Source: Moritella sp. Urea-trap-13 (GTDB taxonomy: Bacteria > Pseudomonadota > Gammaproteobacteria > Enterobacterales > Moritellaceae). From it: 64,000 bases of DNA. Both the position numbers and the translations under genes were made by a program. Shown here one piece after another: positions 9,198 through 17,737 of the stretch. The stretch lies in contig NZ_PJCA01000027.1 of the NCBI RefSeq assembly GCF_002836355.1, forward strand, positions 434,281 through 498,280, read 5' to 3'. Within the stretch, counting starts at the first letter, position 1, and the number at the start of each line of letters is the position of its first letter. The notes below the pieces were generated by a model. That model saw only the letters and a list, made by a program, of their open reading frames with translations. It was not told where the DNA came from and searched no databases.

Positions 9198-9735
9198 TAC
9201 TGTTCTCCACTCTGTTCTCCACTCTGTTCTTCACTATCTTCGTAACTCTGCTCTTCATTTTGCAATCTAAAGACATAAGCGGGGTTTTCTTGATCCAGTC
9301 TTGGCACGTTTTAAAGTGTGATAATTCAGCGAGCATGTTTGGCTTGGCACTATATAAATCCAAGCTCCATATCGCGGCGTTATTTGAGAACGCACTGAAA
9401 ACACGCTTATGAGTACTGGCTTGTTGATCGAGGAAACTCAACCATGCATCACCATGCAATGATGCGGCTATTTCACGGGGGAAACTCGATAATACGATGC
9501 GTTTAAGCAGATGATGTAAATCGTTTACCTCACAACCTTGCTGTTGTAATAGGGCTAGTTCAGCTAAGGCTAAGCGGGTTAACCGTGTTTTTTTGATGTA
9601 GCGAAACACAGTGTAAACCGCTAATCCAACGATTAATAACAGCGCGATAATAACTAGCCACCAATACAGTGATAACGGCCAAGCTGACACTGGCGCAGGT
9701 AAATGAATATCTTTTAATTGTGCTAACGGATCCAT
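9190..9735 (-). CDS. DUF4381 membrane protein of the Bat operon
   Basis: 181-residue protein of the DUF4381 family, which sits between DUF58 and batA in many gammaproteobacterial MoxR/Bat operons. One transmembrane helix near residues 24-47 (WWLVIIALLLIVGLAVYTVF) is followed by a cytoplasmic helical domain with the conserved feature SFPREIAASLHGDAWLSFLD. The C-terminus has a short repeat (RVENRVEN) from a 12-15 bp duplication at 9196-9230. No catalytic residues are known for the family; it probably serves as an assembly subunit. The gap to DUF58 is 5 nt and the overlap with batA is 8 nt. Confidence 0.8.
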   Translation of the reverse strand: MDPLAQLKDIHLPAPVSAWPLSLYWWLVIIALLLIVGLAVYTVFRYIKKTRLTRLALAELALLQQQGCEVNDLHHLLKRIVLSSFPREIAASLHGDAWLSFLDQQASTHKRVFSAFSNNAAIWSLDLYSAKPNMLAELSHFKTCQDWIKKTPLMSLDCKMKSRVTKIVKNRVENRVENSNV

Positions 9736-9740
9736 GCGCT

Positions 9741-10670
9741 TTATTTACCCTTATTTTTAATCTGGCTAAGTAATGATTCACCACTGCTGATCCTGTGATG
9801 ACGAATACCGTATCGATTCATTACTTGTCTTAAGGCTTGTTGCTTAACATCAGCATGTTGTTGATATTTAAGACGACTGTCAGCGTTACCTGGGCTAACG
9901 AAGCCTTGTTGTTGACCGTCTGACACGGCAAGACGCACATTGGCGTTAATGTTAGGAAGCGCGAGCTCTAAAGGATCAAAAATTTGCCACGCTTCAACTT
10001 CATTGTGGCGTTTTAATAATGCTAATTGCTTTTGCGCTTTGTCATCTAGGTTAAGAAAATCACTGATGATCATGATATGGCTACCGGTTTTACACAGTAA
10101 GCGCAAACGAGTGAGGGCACTGGCAAGCGTGTCTTGTGGTGCTGTACTCGCGGTAATGCGTTGCGCTGGAGATAGCGAGAGTTGCGCATTATGTAAGGTC
10201 ACTGTCTCACTGAGTAATTGCATAATACCGCGCTGTTGACGTTGCGGTTTTAGTTCTTTATGACCGAATGCGCCGATAATAATGCCACCGACACGATCAC
10301 TTTTATGTTTTGTCGCCCAAGCAAGTAAAGCCGTTAGATGGCAGGCTTGTACTGACTTTAGTCGATACTGACTACCAAAATACATGCTCGATGATAGATC
10401 AAGTAATACATATACAGGGCGCTCTTTTTCTTCACTGAATAACTTGCAGTAAGTTTTGCCGGTACGGGCGGTAATACGCCAGTCAATACTGCGGATGTCA
10501 TCACCGGGTTGGTATTGACGACATTCACTAAATTCCATACCGCGACCTTTGATTGGCGACAGGTGACCGCCAGCAAGTTGTGCTCTTGCTAAGGTCTTAT
10601 TCGCCAATACACTGTTGGTTTGGTAGCTGTATTGTTGTAGCTCTTTTAGCGTAACTTCGATTGCTGACAT
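9741..10670 (-). CDS. DUF58 domain protein of the MoxR/Bat operon
   Basis: 309-residue cytoplasmic protein with the DUF58 signature (MEFSECRQYQPGDDIRSIDW, about residues 45-64, followed by RITARTGKTY) and a VWA-like fold beginning VYVLLDLSSSMYFGS, which has a MIDAS-like DLSSS. DUF58 proteins almost always follow a moxR gene and are thought to work with that ATPase in maturing or inserting metal-dependent VWA clients. It lies 13 nt after moxR and 5 nt before DUF4381. The biochemical activity is unknown; the family assignment is firm. Confidence 0.9.
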   Translation of the reverse strand: MSAIEVTLKELQQYSYQTNSVLANKTLARAQLAGGHLSPIKGRGMEFSECRQYQPGDDIRSIDWRITARTGKTYCKLFSEEKERPVYVLLDLSSSMYFGSQYRLKSVQACHLTALLAWATKHKSDRVGGIIIGAFGHKELKPQRQQRGIMQLLSETVTLHNAQLSLSPAQRITASTAPQDTLASALTRLRLLCKTGSHIMIISDFLNLDDKAQKQLALLKRHNEVEAWQIFDPLELALPNINANVRLAVSDGQQQGFVSPGNADSRLKYQQHADVKQQALRQVMNRYGIRHHRISSGESLLSQIKNKGK

Positions 10671-10683
10671 AGACTAACTCAGT

Positions 10684-11640
10684 TTACGAAAATGCAATTA
10701 ATGACAGGATACGGTCAATAACTTGGTTTGCGGTAATACCGTCAGCTTCAGCTTCAAAGCTCAGTAACAAGCGATGACGTAGGATCGGATAAAGGCAAGT
10801 TTGGATATCTTCCGGGAGTACATGATCACGGCCGTGTAACCAAGCGCGAGCACGTACACAACGAGCCAGTGAGATCGTGGCACGCGGACTTGCGCCGAAG
10901 GTGATCCAACTGGCAAGTTCTGGATCCAAGGTCGCAGGGTTTCGTGTTGCCATGATCAAATCGACAAGATAATGCTCAAGCGCAGGGGCAAGGTGTATGT
11001 TCAGCACTTCTGTTCTTGCTTGCATGATCGCTTGTTGGCTAATCTTGGCAATTGCTGCGCTGGCATGTTGCAGCGCTTCTTGGGTTGTTAAACGTAAAAT
11101 CTTTAATTCAGTGGCTTTATCTGGGTAGTCAATTTCCAGATGTAACATAAAGCGATCTAGCTGCGCTTCTGGTAACGGATAGGTACCTTCTTGCTCAATG
11201 GGGTTCTGCGTTGCCATTACCATAAACAGTTTTGGTAATAACATGGTTTTGTTGCCAACCGTTATCTGCTGTTCGGCCATAGCTTCTAATAACGCAGACT
11301 GTACCTTAGCTGGTGCACGGTTAATCTCGTCCGCAAGTACAATATTGTGGAACAGGGGACCGGGTTGAAAATCAAAGGTACCGGTTTCGGCGCGATAGAT
11401 ATCAGTACCGGTTAAATCGGCTGGCAGTAAATCAGGTGTGAACTGAATACGATGGAAGTTGGCTTCCAAGCTCTCAGCAAGTGCTTTGACTGCACGGGTT
11501 TTGGCCAATCCAGGTGGACCTTCGACTAAGATATGGCCATCGGCGAGTAGCGCGATTAATAAATTGTCGACAAGTTTTTCTTGTCCAAGAATTTGGCTGT
11601 TAAGATAGCCTCTTAATTGATTAAAGTTCGATTTTGGCAT
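10684..11640 (-). CDS. MoxR-family AAA+ ATPase
   Basis: First gene of the operon, 318 residues. Walker A is GPPGLAKT (about residues 40-47). Walker B is ILADEINRAPAKVQSALLEA, followed by sensor 1 in MVMATQNPIEQEGTYPLPEA, a MoxR hallmark. The C-terminal lid follows (SWITFGASPRATISLARCVR). MoxR ATPases act as chaperones for VWA proteins; here the likely clients are the two VWA proteins BatA and BatB/C downstream. About 370 nt of non-coding sequence separates it from the divergent fadI, so both promoters lie there. Confidence 0.94.
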   Translation of the reverse strand: MPKSNFNQLRGYLNSQILGQEKLVDNLLIALLADGHILVEGPPGLAKTRAVKALAESLEANFHRIQFTPDLLPADLTGTDIYRAETGTFDFQPGPLFHNIVLADEINRAPAKVQSALLEAMAEQQITVGNKTMLLPKLFMVMATQNPIEQEGTYPLPEAQLDRFMLHLEIDYPDKATELKILRLTTQEALQHASAAIAKISQQAIMQARTEVLNIHLAPALEHYLVDLIMATRNPATLDPELASWITFGASPRATISLARCVRARAWLHGRDHVLPEDIQTCLYPILRHRLLLSFEAEADGITANQVIDRILSLIAFS

Positions 11641-11884
11641 AATTATCTATCGCATAAAGTTAATATAAACACTAGTTTACCGACAATCGGTTGACGATAA
11701 AAGTTCAAACTTATTTTATAGAAAGCTTTATAACCAGCTTTTAAAAAACGTTTTACAGTACTTTACTGGTAATCACTATTTTGTAATGTAAATGATGAGT
11801 AATATATCAATATATATGACAGATAAAGCTGTTTAGGTTGATATGACTACTATTTAGGATTACTTTTTCACACAATATTTTTTT

Positions 11885-11944
11885 AGGTCACAGTTCTAAG
11901 ATGAAATACTCAATTTTCAAACTAATGTTTGAATATTGTGACCA
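11885..11944. promoter_or_regulatory. Inverted repeat enclosing the PsrA-like site upstream of fadIJ
   Basis: AGGTCACA (11885-11892) is mirrored by TTGTGACC (11936-11943), flanking the PsrA-like palindrome. TGTGACC resembles a CRP half-site, but the 43-nt spacing is wrong for a single CRP dimer. Confidence 0.35.
11916..11933. promoter_or_regulatory. PsrA-type operator upstream of fadIJ
   Basis: TTCAAAC-TAAT-GTTTGAA is a perfect 7-bp inverted repeat and fits the published PsrA pattern (G/C)AAAC-N2-4-GTTT(G/C). PsrA is a TetR-family repressor of fatty-acid degradation genes in Pseudomonas and Shewanella-type bacteria. The site is about 80 bp upstream of fadI. Confidence 0.6.
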
Positions 11945-11968
11945 AAAGGTTAATATTGACTTAATTTT

Positions 11969-11985
11969 ATGAGGTCTGACCTCTC
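11969..11985. promoter_or_regulatory. FadR-type operator upstream of fadIJ
   Basis: ATGAGGTCTGACCTCTC contains the FadR core GGTCTGACC inside an extended palindrome GAGGTC-T-GACCTC. It sits 26-42 bp before the fadI ATG, close enough to block transcription start or early elongation. It matches the site found at fadL. Confidence 0.65.
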
Positions 11986-12010
11986 TTACTTAACGGAATG
12001 AGGATAAGTG

Positions 12011-13321
12011 ATGGCTAAACCACAAAGCCTAACCACCCGCAACGGCGATCGTATCGCGGTGGTCACTGGATTACGTACCCCGTTTGCTAAACAAGCAACA
12101 GCGTTTCATGGGGTTCCAGCATTAGATTTAGGGAAAATGGTTGTTAATGAGATGCTTACTCGTAACGACATTGACCCTAAAATTGTTCAGCAAGTTGTAT
12201 TTGGACAAGTAGTGCAAATGCCAGAAGCGCCAAACATCGCGCGTGAAATCGTATTAGGTACTGGTATGGACATCGGTACCGATGCATACAGTGTATCGCG
12301 TGCATGTGCGACAAGTTTCCAAGCTATTTCAAACGTGACCGAGTCTATTATGGCTGGTTCGATTGACTGTGGTGTTGCCGGTGGTGCTGATTCATCTTCA
12401 GTTGTGCCAATTGGCGTATCTAAAAAATTGGCTCATCAGTTAATTAACTTGAGCAAAGCGAAGACGACTGGCGATAAATTAAAGATTGCTCGTCAGTTAA
12501 GCTTAAAAGATTTACTGCCTGTCGCGCCAGCGGTTTCAGAATACAGTACCGGTATCACGATGGGTCAAACTGCAGAGCAGATGGCTAAGTCTTATAGCAT
12601 TACGCGTCAAGCGCAAGATGAATTTGCTCACCGTTCTCACTCTCTTGCAGCTAAAGCATGGGAAGAAGGTAAGTTAAAAGATGAAGTAATGACGGCTTAT
12701 CCAGAGCCAATGAAGTCATTTATTGCTGAAGATAACAACATTCGTAAAAACTCGACAGTTGAAGGTTACGCTAAATTGCGTCCTGCATTTGACCGTAAAC
12801 ACGGTACTGTAACGGCTGCAACAAGTACGCCACTAACAGATGGCGCTGCTGCGGTACTATTAATGAGCGAAGGTCGTGCGAAAGAACTTGGCTTAGAAGT
12901 ACTCGGTTATATTCGTAGTTATGCTTATGCTGCAGTACCAGCTGATATTGATGGTCTAATTGGCCCATCATATGCGATACCTGAAGCGTTAGACCGTGCT
13001 GGTATTACCTTTGATGATTTAGCATTATTTGATATGCATGAAGCATTTGCCGCACAGACATTAGCAAACCTAAAATGTCTAGAGTCAGATACGTTTGCCC
13101 AAGAAAAATTAGGTCGTCCAGAGCGCGTTGCTAATATTGATGAAAGTAAGTTCAATGTACTTGGTGGTTCACTTGCGTATGGTCACCCATTTGCAGCAAC
13201 TGGTGCACGTATGATCACGCAAACATTGCATGAATTGAAACGTCGTGGTGGTGGTCTAGGCTTAACAGCTGCATGTGCTGCTGGTGGTTTAGGTGTAGCA
13301 ATGATTGTGGAGAGTGCGTAA
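12011..13321 (+). CDS. fadI: 3-ketoacyl-CoA thiolase FadI
   Basis: Thiolase that releases acetyl-CoA from 3-ketoacyl-CoA, the last step of each beta-oxidation cycle; it forms a complex with FadJ. With ATG at 12011 the protein has 436 residues, the length of E. coli FadI. A GTG at 12008 is possible but lies too close to the AGGA at 12001-12004. The nucleophilic cysteine is C99 in [12 protein letters not shown]. The other thiolase motifs are MHEAFAAQ and [10 protein letters not shown], with a C-terminal catalytic cysteine in ACAAGG. The stop codon overlaps the fadJ start by 1 nt (TAATG). Likely controlled by FadR and PsrA through the upstream sites. Confidence 0.97.
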   Translation: MAKPQSLTTRNGDRIAVVTGLRTPFAKQATAFHGVPALDLGKMVVNEMLTRNDIDPKIVQQVVFGQVVQMPEAPNIAREIVLGTGMDIGTDAYSVSRACATSFQAISNVTESIMAGSIDCGVAGGADSSSVVPIGVSKKLAHQLINLSKAKTTGDKLKIARQLSLKDLLPVAPAVSEYSTGITMGQTAEQMAKSYSITRQAQDEFAHRSHSLAAKAWEEGKLKDEVMTAYPEPMKSFIAEDNNIRKNSTVEGYAKLRPAFDRKHGTVTAATSTPLTDGAAAVLLMSEGRAKELGLEVLGYIRSYAYAAVPADIDGLIGPSYAIPEALDRAGITFDDLALFDMHEAFAAQTLANLKCLESDTFAQEKLGRPERVANIDESKFNVLGGSLAYGHPFAATGARMITQTLHELKRRGGGLGLTAACAAGGLGVAMIVESA

Positions 13322-15453
13322 TGAGTCAGCAAGATAAAACATTTTCACTTGAGATCCGTGAAGATAAAATTGGCGTCTTAACAATGGACGTACCCGGCGA
13401 AACGATGAACACTTTACGTGCTGAGTTCGCTGATGAAATTTCTGATTTGATGAAAGAGATCAAATCAAATTCAGATCTACAAGGTCTAGTACTGATCAGT
13501 GGCAAGAAAGACAGCTTTGTTGCTGGTGCAGACGTGACTATGATTGATGCATGTGAAACGGCTGCAGATGCAGAACAGTTATCACTTGAAGGTCACCGCG
13601 TTATGGGTGAACTGGAAGCATTAAATATCCCTGTTGTTGCTGCTATTCACGGTCCTTGTTTAGGTGGTGGTTTAGAGCTAGCACTTGCTTGTCATATCCG
13701 TGTATGTACAGAAAGCACTAAAACAGTATTAGGTGTACCAGAAGTCATGCTAGGTCTATTACCTGGTAGTGGTGGTACTCAACGTTTACCGCGTTTAATC
13801 GGTGTTGCTAAGTCGCTTGATCTTATGCTTACTGGTAAACAAGTTCGTGGTAAACAGGCGCTGAAAATGGGTCTTGTTGATGAAGTTGTACCGGAAACTG
13901 TATTGCTTGAAGTCGCTGTTAAGTTAGCTAAAAAAGGTAAGATAGAGCGTAAACTGAAACGTGATCTTACTAGCAAGCTGCTTGAAACAAATAAATTTGG
14001 TCGTAACATCATGTTCGATCAAGCGACTAAGCAAACGTTATCTAAAACCCGTGGCAACTATCCAGCACCAGAAGCCATTTTAGAAGTGGTTAAAGTAGGC
14101 CAAGAAAAAGGTTTTGCAGCAGGTTTAAAACTTGAAGCAAAACGTTTTGCTGAATTAGCAATGACATCTGAATCTGCATGTCTACGTGGCATTTTCTTTG
14201 CTACAACAGAGATGAAGAAAGAAGACGGCGTTGCAGGTGTTGCACCGAAGAAAGTCAAAAAAGCAATCGTACTTGGTGGTGGTTTAATGGGTGGCGGTAT
14301 CGCTAACGTTACTGCAACTAAAGCGAAAGTACCTGTGCGCATTAAAGATATTGCACCACAAGGTCTGCTAAACGCACAAAAATACACGTATGACATTCTA
14401 AACAAGAAAGTTAAACGTCGCTTTATGTCTAAAGCTGAAATGCAAAGTCAACTTGCTATGATCACTGGTACGACTGAGTACACTGGCGTGAAAAGTGCTG
14501 ACATTGTTATTGAAGCGGTATTTGAAGATCTTAAATTGAAGCACCAAATGGTTGCTGATATTGAAGCTAACTGTAACGAAAATACTATTTTCGCATCAAA
14601 CACGTCTTCTTTACCTATCACGCAAATTGCATCTGAAGCGAAACGTCCTGAAAATGTAATTGGTTTGCATTACTTCAGCCCTGTGGACAAAATGCCACTG
14701 GCTGAGATCATTACGCATGAAGGCACGTCTGACCAAACTATTTCTACAACGGTTGAATTTGCCCGTAAGCAAGGTAAAACGCCAATCGTTGTTAAAGATG
14801 GAGCGGGTTTCTATGTAAACCGTATTCTTGCGCCTTACATGAATGAAGCTGCACGTTTGGTACTAGAACAAGAACCTATCGAAGCGGTTGATAAAGCCTT
14901 GGTTGATTTTGGTTTCCCTGTTGGTCCTGTTACGCTTCTTGATGAAGTTGGTATCGATGTTGGTGCTAAGATCGGTCCAATCTTAACTAAAGAGCTAGGT
15001 AGCCGTTTTGAAGCACCTGCTGCGTTCGATAAGCTATTAGCTGATGATCGTAAAGGTCGTAAGAACGAGAAAGGTTTCTACCTATACGGTAAGAAAGCCA
15101 AGAAAGGTAAGAAGCAAGTTGATGAATCAATCTACAAGCTACTGAACCTAAAACCTCAAGCTTCAATGGCTCCTAAAGCACTTGCTGAACGTGCAGTATT
15201 ATTAATGCTGAACGAAGCGGCACGTTGTCTCGATGAAGGCATCCTACGTAGCGCACGTGATGGTGACATCGGTGCAATCTTCGGTATTGGTTTCCCACCA
15301 TTCCTAGGCGGTCCATTCCACTACATGGATTCAATCGGTATTGCTGAACTTGTTGACAAGTTAGAACGTCATCAAGATAAATACGGTGAGCGTTTTGCGC
15401 CGTGTGACTTGCTTAAAGCAATGGCGAAAGAAGGTCAGAAATTCTATAACTAA
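13321..15453 (+). CDS. fadJ: Fatty oxidation complex alpha subunit FadJ
   Basis: Bifunctional enoyl-CoA hydratase and 3-hydroxyacyl-CoA dehydrogenase, 710 residues (E. coli FadJ has 714). The N-terminal crotonase domain has VAGADVTMI (oxyanion hole), then the catalytic-region glutamates in [10 protein letters not shown] and [20 protein letters not shown]. The dehydrogenase half starts near residue 315 with the NAD site [12 protein letters not shown] and has the catalytic histidine in [13 protein letters not shown]. The start at 13321 is set by the TAATG overlap with fadI and by homology; an upstream in-frame extension into fadI is unlikely to be used. FadIJ, rather than FadBA, is the complex linked to anaerobic fatty-acid use in E. 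coli. Confidence 0.97.
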   Translation: MSQQDKTFSLEIREDKIGVLTMDVPGETMNTLRAEFADEISDLMKEIKSNSDLQGLVLISGKKDSFVAGADVTMIDACETAADAEQLSLEGHRVMGELEALNIPVVAAIHGPCLGGGLELALACHIRVCTESTKTVLGVPEVMLGLLPGSGGTQRLPRLIGVAKSLDLMLTGKQVRGKQALKMGLVDEVVPETVLLEVAVKLAKKGKIERKLKRDLTSKLLETNKFGRNIMFDQATKQTLSKTRGNYPAPEAILEVVKVGQEKGFAAGLKLEAKRFAELAMTSESACLRGIFFATTEMKKEDGVAGVAPKKVKKAIVLGGGLMGGGIANVTATKAKVPVRIKDIAPQGLLNAQKYTYDILNKKVKRRFMSKAEMQSQLAMITGTTEYTGVKSADIVIEAVFEDLKLKHQMVADIEANCNENTIFASNTSSLPITQIASEAKRPENVIGLHYFSPVDKMPLAEIITHEGTSDQTISTTVEFARKQGKTPIVVKDGAGFYVNRILAPYMNEAARLVLEQEPIEAVDKALVDFGFPVGPVTLLDEVGIDVGAKIGPILTKELGSRFEAPAAFDKLLADDRKGRKNEKGFYLYGKKAKKGKKQVDESIYKLLNLKPQASMAPKALAERAVLLMLNEAARCLDEGILRSARDGDIGAIFGIGFPPFLGGPFHYMDSIGIAELVDKLERHQDKYGERFAPCDLLKAMAKEGQKFYN

Positions 15454-15483
15454 TCGCGTCATGCACTAGCTTATATAATTAAC

Positions 15484-15519
15484 AAACCGCGTTAGATGTG
15501 AATCTAACGCGGTTTTTTT
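15484..15519 (+). terminator. Rho-independent terminator after fadJ
   Basis: Perfect 13-bp stem (AAACCGCGTTAGA at 15484-15496, TCTAACGCGGTTT at 15503-15515), 6-nt loop, followed by a T run. Closes the fadIJ operon. Confidence 0.93.
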
Positions 15520-15830
15520 GTAACTTATTTTTGCCCCTTTATGAATTAGTTTAACTACTCTACTGCAATGTATTCATATTTATTTTCCATACATAGTCTC
15601 ATGTGAGGCATTTGTCATCTCACTACAGCACACGCGAACCCTATTGCGAGTTCAATTGTGAGCCTAGCCTGGCAAAGGAGCTCTCCTTCCTATAATGACT
15701 TGTATCCCATATTACAAAAGCATTAGAAATAAGCGTTAGAGGGGACTTTTTGCTTGAGTGGTTAAATGACACTGCGCGTTATCGCCTTTATATTCAATAG
15801 GCCGCTCAGGGGCGATTTTAGCCTTAGATC
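15520..15830. other. Non-coding stretch between fadJ and the pilin gene
   Basis: No supportable gene. It contains the first copy of the dispersed repeat (from 15779), and two integron-like end fragments GCGTTAGAGG (15733-15742) and GCGCGTTATCGCC (15774-15786), which may be chance matches. Confidence 0.4.
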
Positions 15831-15854
15831 TAAAAAGCCTCCAACTAGGAGGCC
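15779..15854. repeat. Dispersed repeat, copy 1
   Basis: About 75 bp aligning with copy 2 at 16782-16857. Shared blocks are TTCAATAGGCCG, CAGGG(G/A)CGATTTTAGCC and TAGATCTAAAAAGCCTCC. It ends in a GCCTCC/GGAGGC hairpin. A shorter third copy is at 17097. Confidence 0.75.
15831..15854 (-). terminator. Terminator after the pilin-like gene
   Basis: GCCTCC (15837-15842) pairs with GGAGGC (15848-15853). On the minus strand the stem is followed by TTTTTAGATC. It lies about 20 nt past the pilin stop and forms the right end of repeat copy 1. Confidence 0.7.
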
Positions 15855-15874
15855 AAACTCAATGAATCACTACA

Positions 15875-16408
15875 CTAACACCCATCAGTTGTCGCACTCA
15901 CAGTTGCAGAGTCAGCATCTTCCCATACACCATTAATAAATTCAGAAGCTGTTGTATATGTTACATAACAATTCTCGTCAGTACTGGTGTAACCGGAAGG
16001 CATAAAATGAAACTTGTTTTGATCAACAACACCATACCACTCGGAGTCACTACCGCCACTACAGATCGAGTCATCTAGCTCCACTGTCATCCAGTACTTC
16101 AAACCACTGGTAAAATTTACGCAGGAGCTAGCAACACGCGGATAGCCACCTCGTAGTATTATATTACCGCCGTTGACCGTCAGGGTTTGGTTGCCAGAAT
16201 CCAAACCTTCGATCACCGTTTTAGCATACACCATAGTTGCGCCTTCCTTTAGTGCACCATTCAATGCAATTAAATTAGCAGCGCGCGCTTCTGATCCTAA
16301 ATTAATAAATTTGGGGAGCGCAGTAGCCGCTAAGATACCGAGTATAACGATTACAATCACTAATTCGGCAAGCGTAAAACCTTCGTTTTTTTTATTAGCC
16401 ATGGTCAT
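15875..16408 (-). CDS. Type IV (MSHA-type) pilin-like protein
   Basis: 177-residue prepilin. The leader MTMANKKNEG ends in glycine before FTLAELVIVIVILGILAATA, the class IV prepilin cleavage site with glutamate at mature position 5 and the hydrophobic N-terminal helix. The alpha-helix continues as LPKFINLGSEARAANL, followed by a globular domain with cysteine pairs, as in MshA-like subunits. The last residue but two is aspartate before a terminal GC. No convincing Shine-Dalgarno was seen before ATG 16408; ATG at 16402 is an alternative. No pilus assembly genes are near, so it is an orphan subunit, perhaps a variable pilin gene assembled by a machine encoded elsewhere. Confidence 0.85.
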   Translation of the reverse strand: MTMANKKNEGFTLAELVIVIVILGILAATALPKFINLGSEARAANLIALNGALKEGATMVYAKTVIEGLDSGNQTLTVNGGNIILRGGYPRVASSCVNFTSGLKYWMTVELDDSICSGGSDSEWYGVVDQNKFHFMPSGYTSTDENCYVTYTTASEFINGVWEDADSATVSATTDGC

Positions 16409-16565
16409 ATGAGTTGAAGCCTACTATAAATATATGTAACTTAAGGATAAAATAAATAATCTGTTATATTTTAAATGATGAAAATGCACTCTACAACTAC
16501 TTAAAGGGGGACAGTGTAGTTGTAGGGTGAATTTGGCCCAAAGCAAGAGGCTAGCACCACTGCGC

Positions 16566-16694
16566 ATAACGCATGCTATGTAAGAGCTGAATAAGATAAT
16601 GTAACTCCCACTAGAAATGATTTTAGGCGCGTAGCTAACAACGGAATGAGAACCACATTGCAACGGCTACACGCGTTCAACTCACCTGCGTTAT
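16566..16694. repeat. 129-bp nested imperfect palindrome, attC-like
   Basis: Ends are perfectly complementary: ATAACGCA (16566-16573) and TGCGTTAT (16687-16694). Inside are GAGCTGAA (16584-16591) with TTCAACTC (16676-16683, one mismatch), and GCGCGTAGC (16627-16635) with GCTACACGC (16666-16674, one wobble). Size and nested pairing resemble integron attC sites of the VCR type, and the AAC/GTT triplets are present. The full 7-bp core consensus is not met, so the call is tentative. Confidence 0.35.
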
Positions 16695-16781
16695 AGAATG
16701 GTTGAATTAAGGATTAAGCGGCCTTACAGGGTAGTTAAGAGGCTTTATCGCGTATTTAAATACACTGAGGTGTCCTGTGTA

Positions 16782-16857
16782 GTATCACCTTTATGTTCAA
16801 TAGGCCGTACAGGGACGATTTTAGCCCTAGATCTAAAAAGCCTCCTGTTGGGAGGCC
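16782..16857. repeat. Dispersed repeat, copy 2
   Basis: Second copy of the 75-bp repeat, about 1 kb from copy 1. It begins GTATCACCTTTATGTTCAAT and ends in the hairpin GCCTCC-TGTTG-GGAGGC. Confidence 0.75.
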
Positions 16858-16861
16858 TTTT
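16834..16861 (-). terminator. Terminator-like hairpin in repeat copy 2
   Basis: AAAAAGCCTCC pairs with GGAGGCCTTTT around a 5-nt loop; A and T runs on both sides mean it could work in either direction. It directly follows the small minus-strand ORF at 16869-16964. Confidence 0.6.
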
Positions 16862-16868
16862 CACATTT

Positions 16869-16964
16869 TTATCTGCTTGGGTTTTCAAGCATCGCGTATT
16901 TTAGCTTTTCACTTAAATCGACTGATGTACTTTTCTTTTTAAACATTTTAAATAAGAATAACAT
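16869..16964 (-). CDS. Possible small protein (31 or 25 aa)
   Basis: Reading from ATG at 16964 gives 31 residues (MLFLFKMFKKKSTSVDLSEK, ending MLENPSR), or 25 residues from ATG at 16946. A terminator-like hairpin starts 8 nt after its stop. TGGAAATT lies just upstream as a weak ribosome-binding site. No family recognised. It could be the 3' remnant of a lost gene, because repeat copy 1 also follows a minus-strand gene end. Confidence 0.25.
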   Translation of the reverse strand: MLFLFKMFKKKSTSVDLSEKLKYAMLENPSR

Positions 16965-17096
16965 TATAATTTCCACATCTATACTTTCGATATGAATATA
17001 CTAAATACAACTTATAAAACATAGGTTTATTCAATCACATTTAGCCGTTGTGGAAGACTAAAATCCTGTTAATACTAGATCATAGTTTTTTATGCG

Positions 17097-17124
17097 TATT
17101 ATCACCTTCATGTTCAATAGCCCG
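17097..17124. repeat. Dispersed repeat, copy 3 (short)
   Basis: GTATTATCACCTTCATGTTC plus AATAGCCC matches the left part of copy 2 and lacks the GATTTTAGCC block and the hairpin. Diverged or truncated. Confidence 0.5.
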
Positions 17125-17210
17125 CATATCGCTGAATCCAGCCTGGAATTGAAAATCTTCCAAGCATGCGGGTAAATTAAACGTCCCACGGCAAACTTCT
17201 CATATTTCTT

Positions 17211-17280
17211 ACCACATAAGTTTATACATGTATTACTTTTAACGTAAAAGCTCTAAAATAAGCAAGTGAACTTATGTGGT
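17211..17280. repeat. 70-bp element with perfect 12-bp terminal inverted repeats
   Basis: ACCACATAAGTT (17211-17222) and AACTTATGTGGT (17269-17280) are perfect inverted repeats. A second palindrome CTTTTAACGTAAAAG lies between them. No coding capacity. Could be a MITE-like remnant or a structured RNA. Confidence 0.5.
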
Positions 17281-17322
17281 TCTCAATATCACACAGGCAG
17301 AGCAAATTGATTAATTAACACG

Positions 17323-17565
17323 ATGAGTACAGTAATGATTAACAAAACTAGAGCATATATAGAAAAACCATCGAAAAAGTTGATAACTAGTGAGGTGGTT
17401 TTAGCTCAATGGAAAATGGTAAATACCACCAAGTTGATGCTTTGTGATTTTGACAAAAAATCGGCAAAATCTAAAATTGAAAAGCAAGATATTGAACAGC
17501 TTATTACCAAAATGGAAATGATTATTAAGGAGTTCTCTGAAAGAACTACAGGTGTAGTGGTATAG
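17323..17565 (+). CDS. Hypothetical protein, 80 aa
   Basis: Not recognised. Lysine-rich, soluble and helical in appearance (KLITSEVVLAQWKMVNTTKL, then KSKIEKQDIEQLITKMEMII). No signal peptide or membrane segment. No clear Shine-Dalgarno was found before ATG 17323 or the later ATG at 17335, so the start is uncertain. It is isolated among repeats, and the sequence CACTGCGCATAACGCATG follows it at 17590-17607, the same sequence that opens the attC-like palindrome upstream. That arrangement recalls an integron cassette, without proof. May be a real accessory gene or a chance ORF. Confidence 0.4.
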   Translation: MSTVMINKTRAYIEKPSKKLITSEVVLAQWKMVNTTKLMLCDFDKKSAKSKIEKQDIEQLITKMEMIIKEFSERTTGVVV

Positions 17566-17589
17566 CTAATTGGGCCATAAACTAAAAGG

Positions 17590-17613
17590 CCAATACCACT
17601 GCGCATAACGCAT
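17590..17613. repeat. Second copy of the CGCATAACGCATG motif
   Basis: ACCACTGCGCATAACGCATG is shared with 16557-16576. Here it forms the perfect hairpin CATAAC-GCAT-GTTATG. No matching TGCGTTAT end is found downstream, so only half of the attC-like unit is present. Confidence 0.45.
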
Positions 17614-17700
17614 GTTATGGTTAGTTAGAATGAAGGGGGTCTGCTAGATCTCTTCATTTTCCCTACAAAACTAATGTGTATAGCTATCGATAGAATAATA

Positions 17701-17736
17701 GCTCTAAGCCATTCCTGTCCAAATATGGCTTAGAGC
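17701..17736. repeat. Perfect 12-bp hairpin
   Basis: GCTCTAAGCCAT and ATGGCTTAGAGC pair perfectly around a 12-nt loop. There is no T run on either side, so it is not a standard terminator. It may be a structured RNA or a protein-binding site. Confidence 0.55.
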
Positions 17737-17737
17737 A

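Noticed and set aside
12008-12010. GTG start for fadI one codon upstream
   Set aside because: Only 3 nt from the AGGA motif, while ATG 12011 has normal spacing and gives the family length.
16424-16663. 79-codon minus-strand ORF
   Set aside because: It overlaps most of the attC-like palindrome and shows no protein-like features.
16698-16904. 68-codon plus-strand ORF
   Set aside because: It runs through the dispersed repeat and its hairpin, with no ribosome-binding site or recognisable domain.
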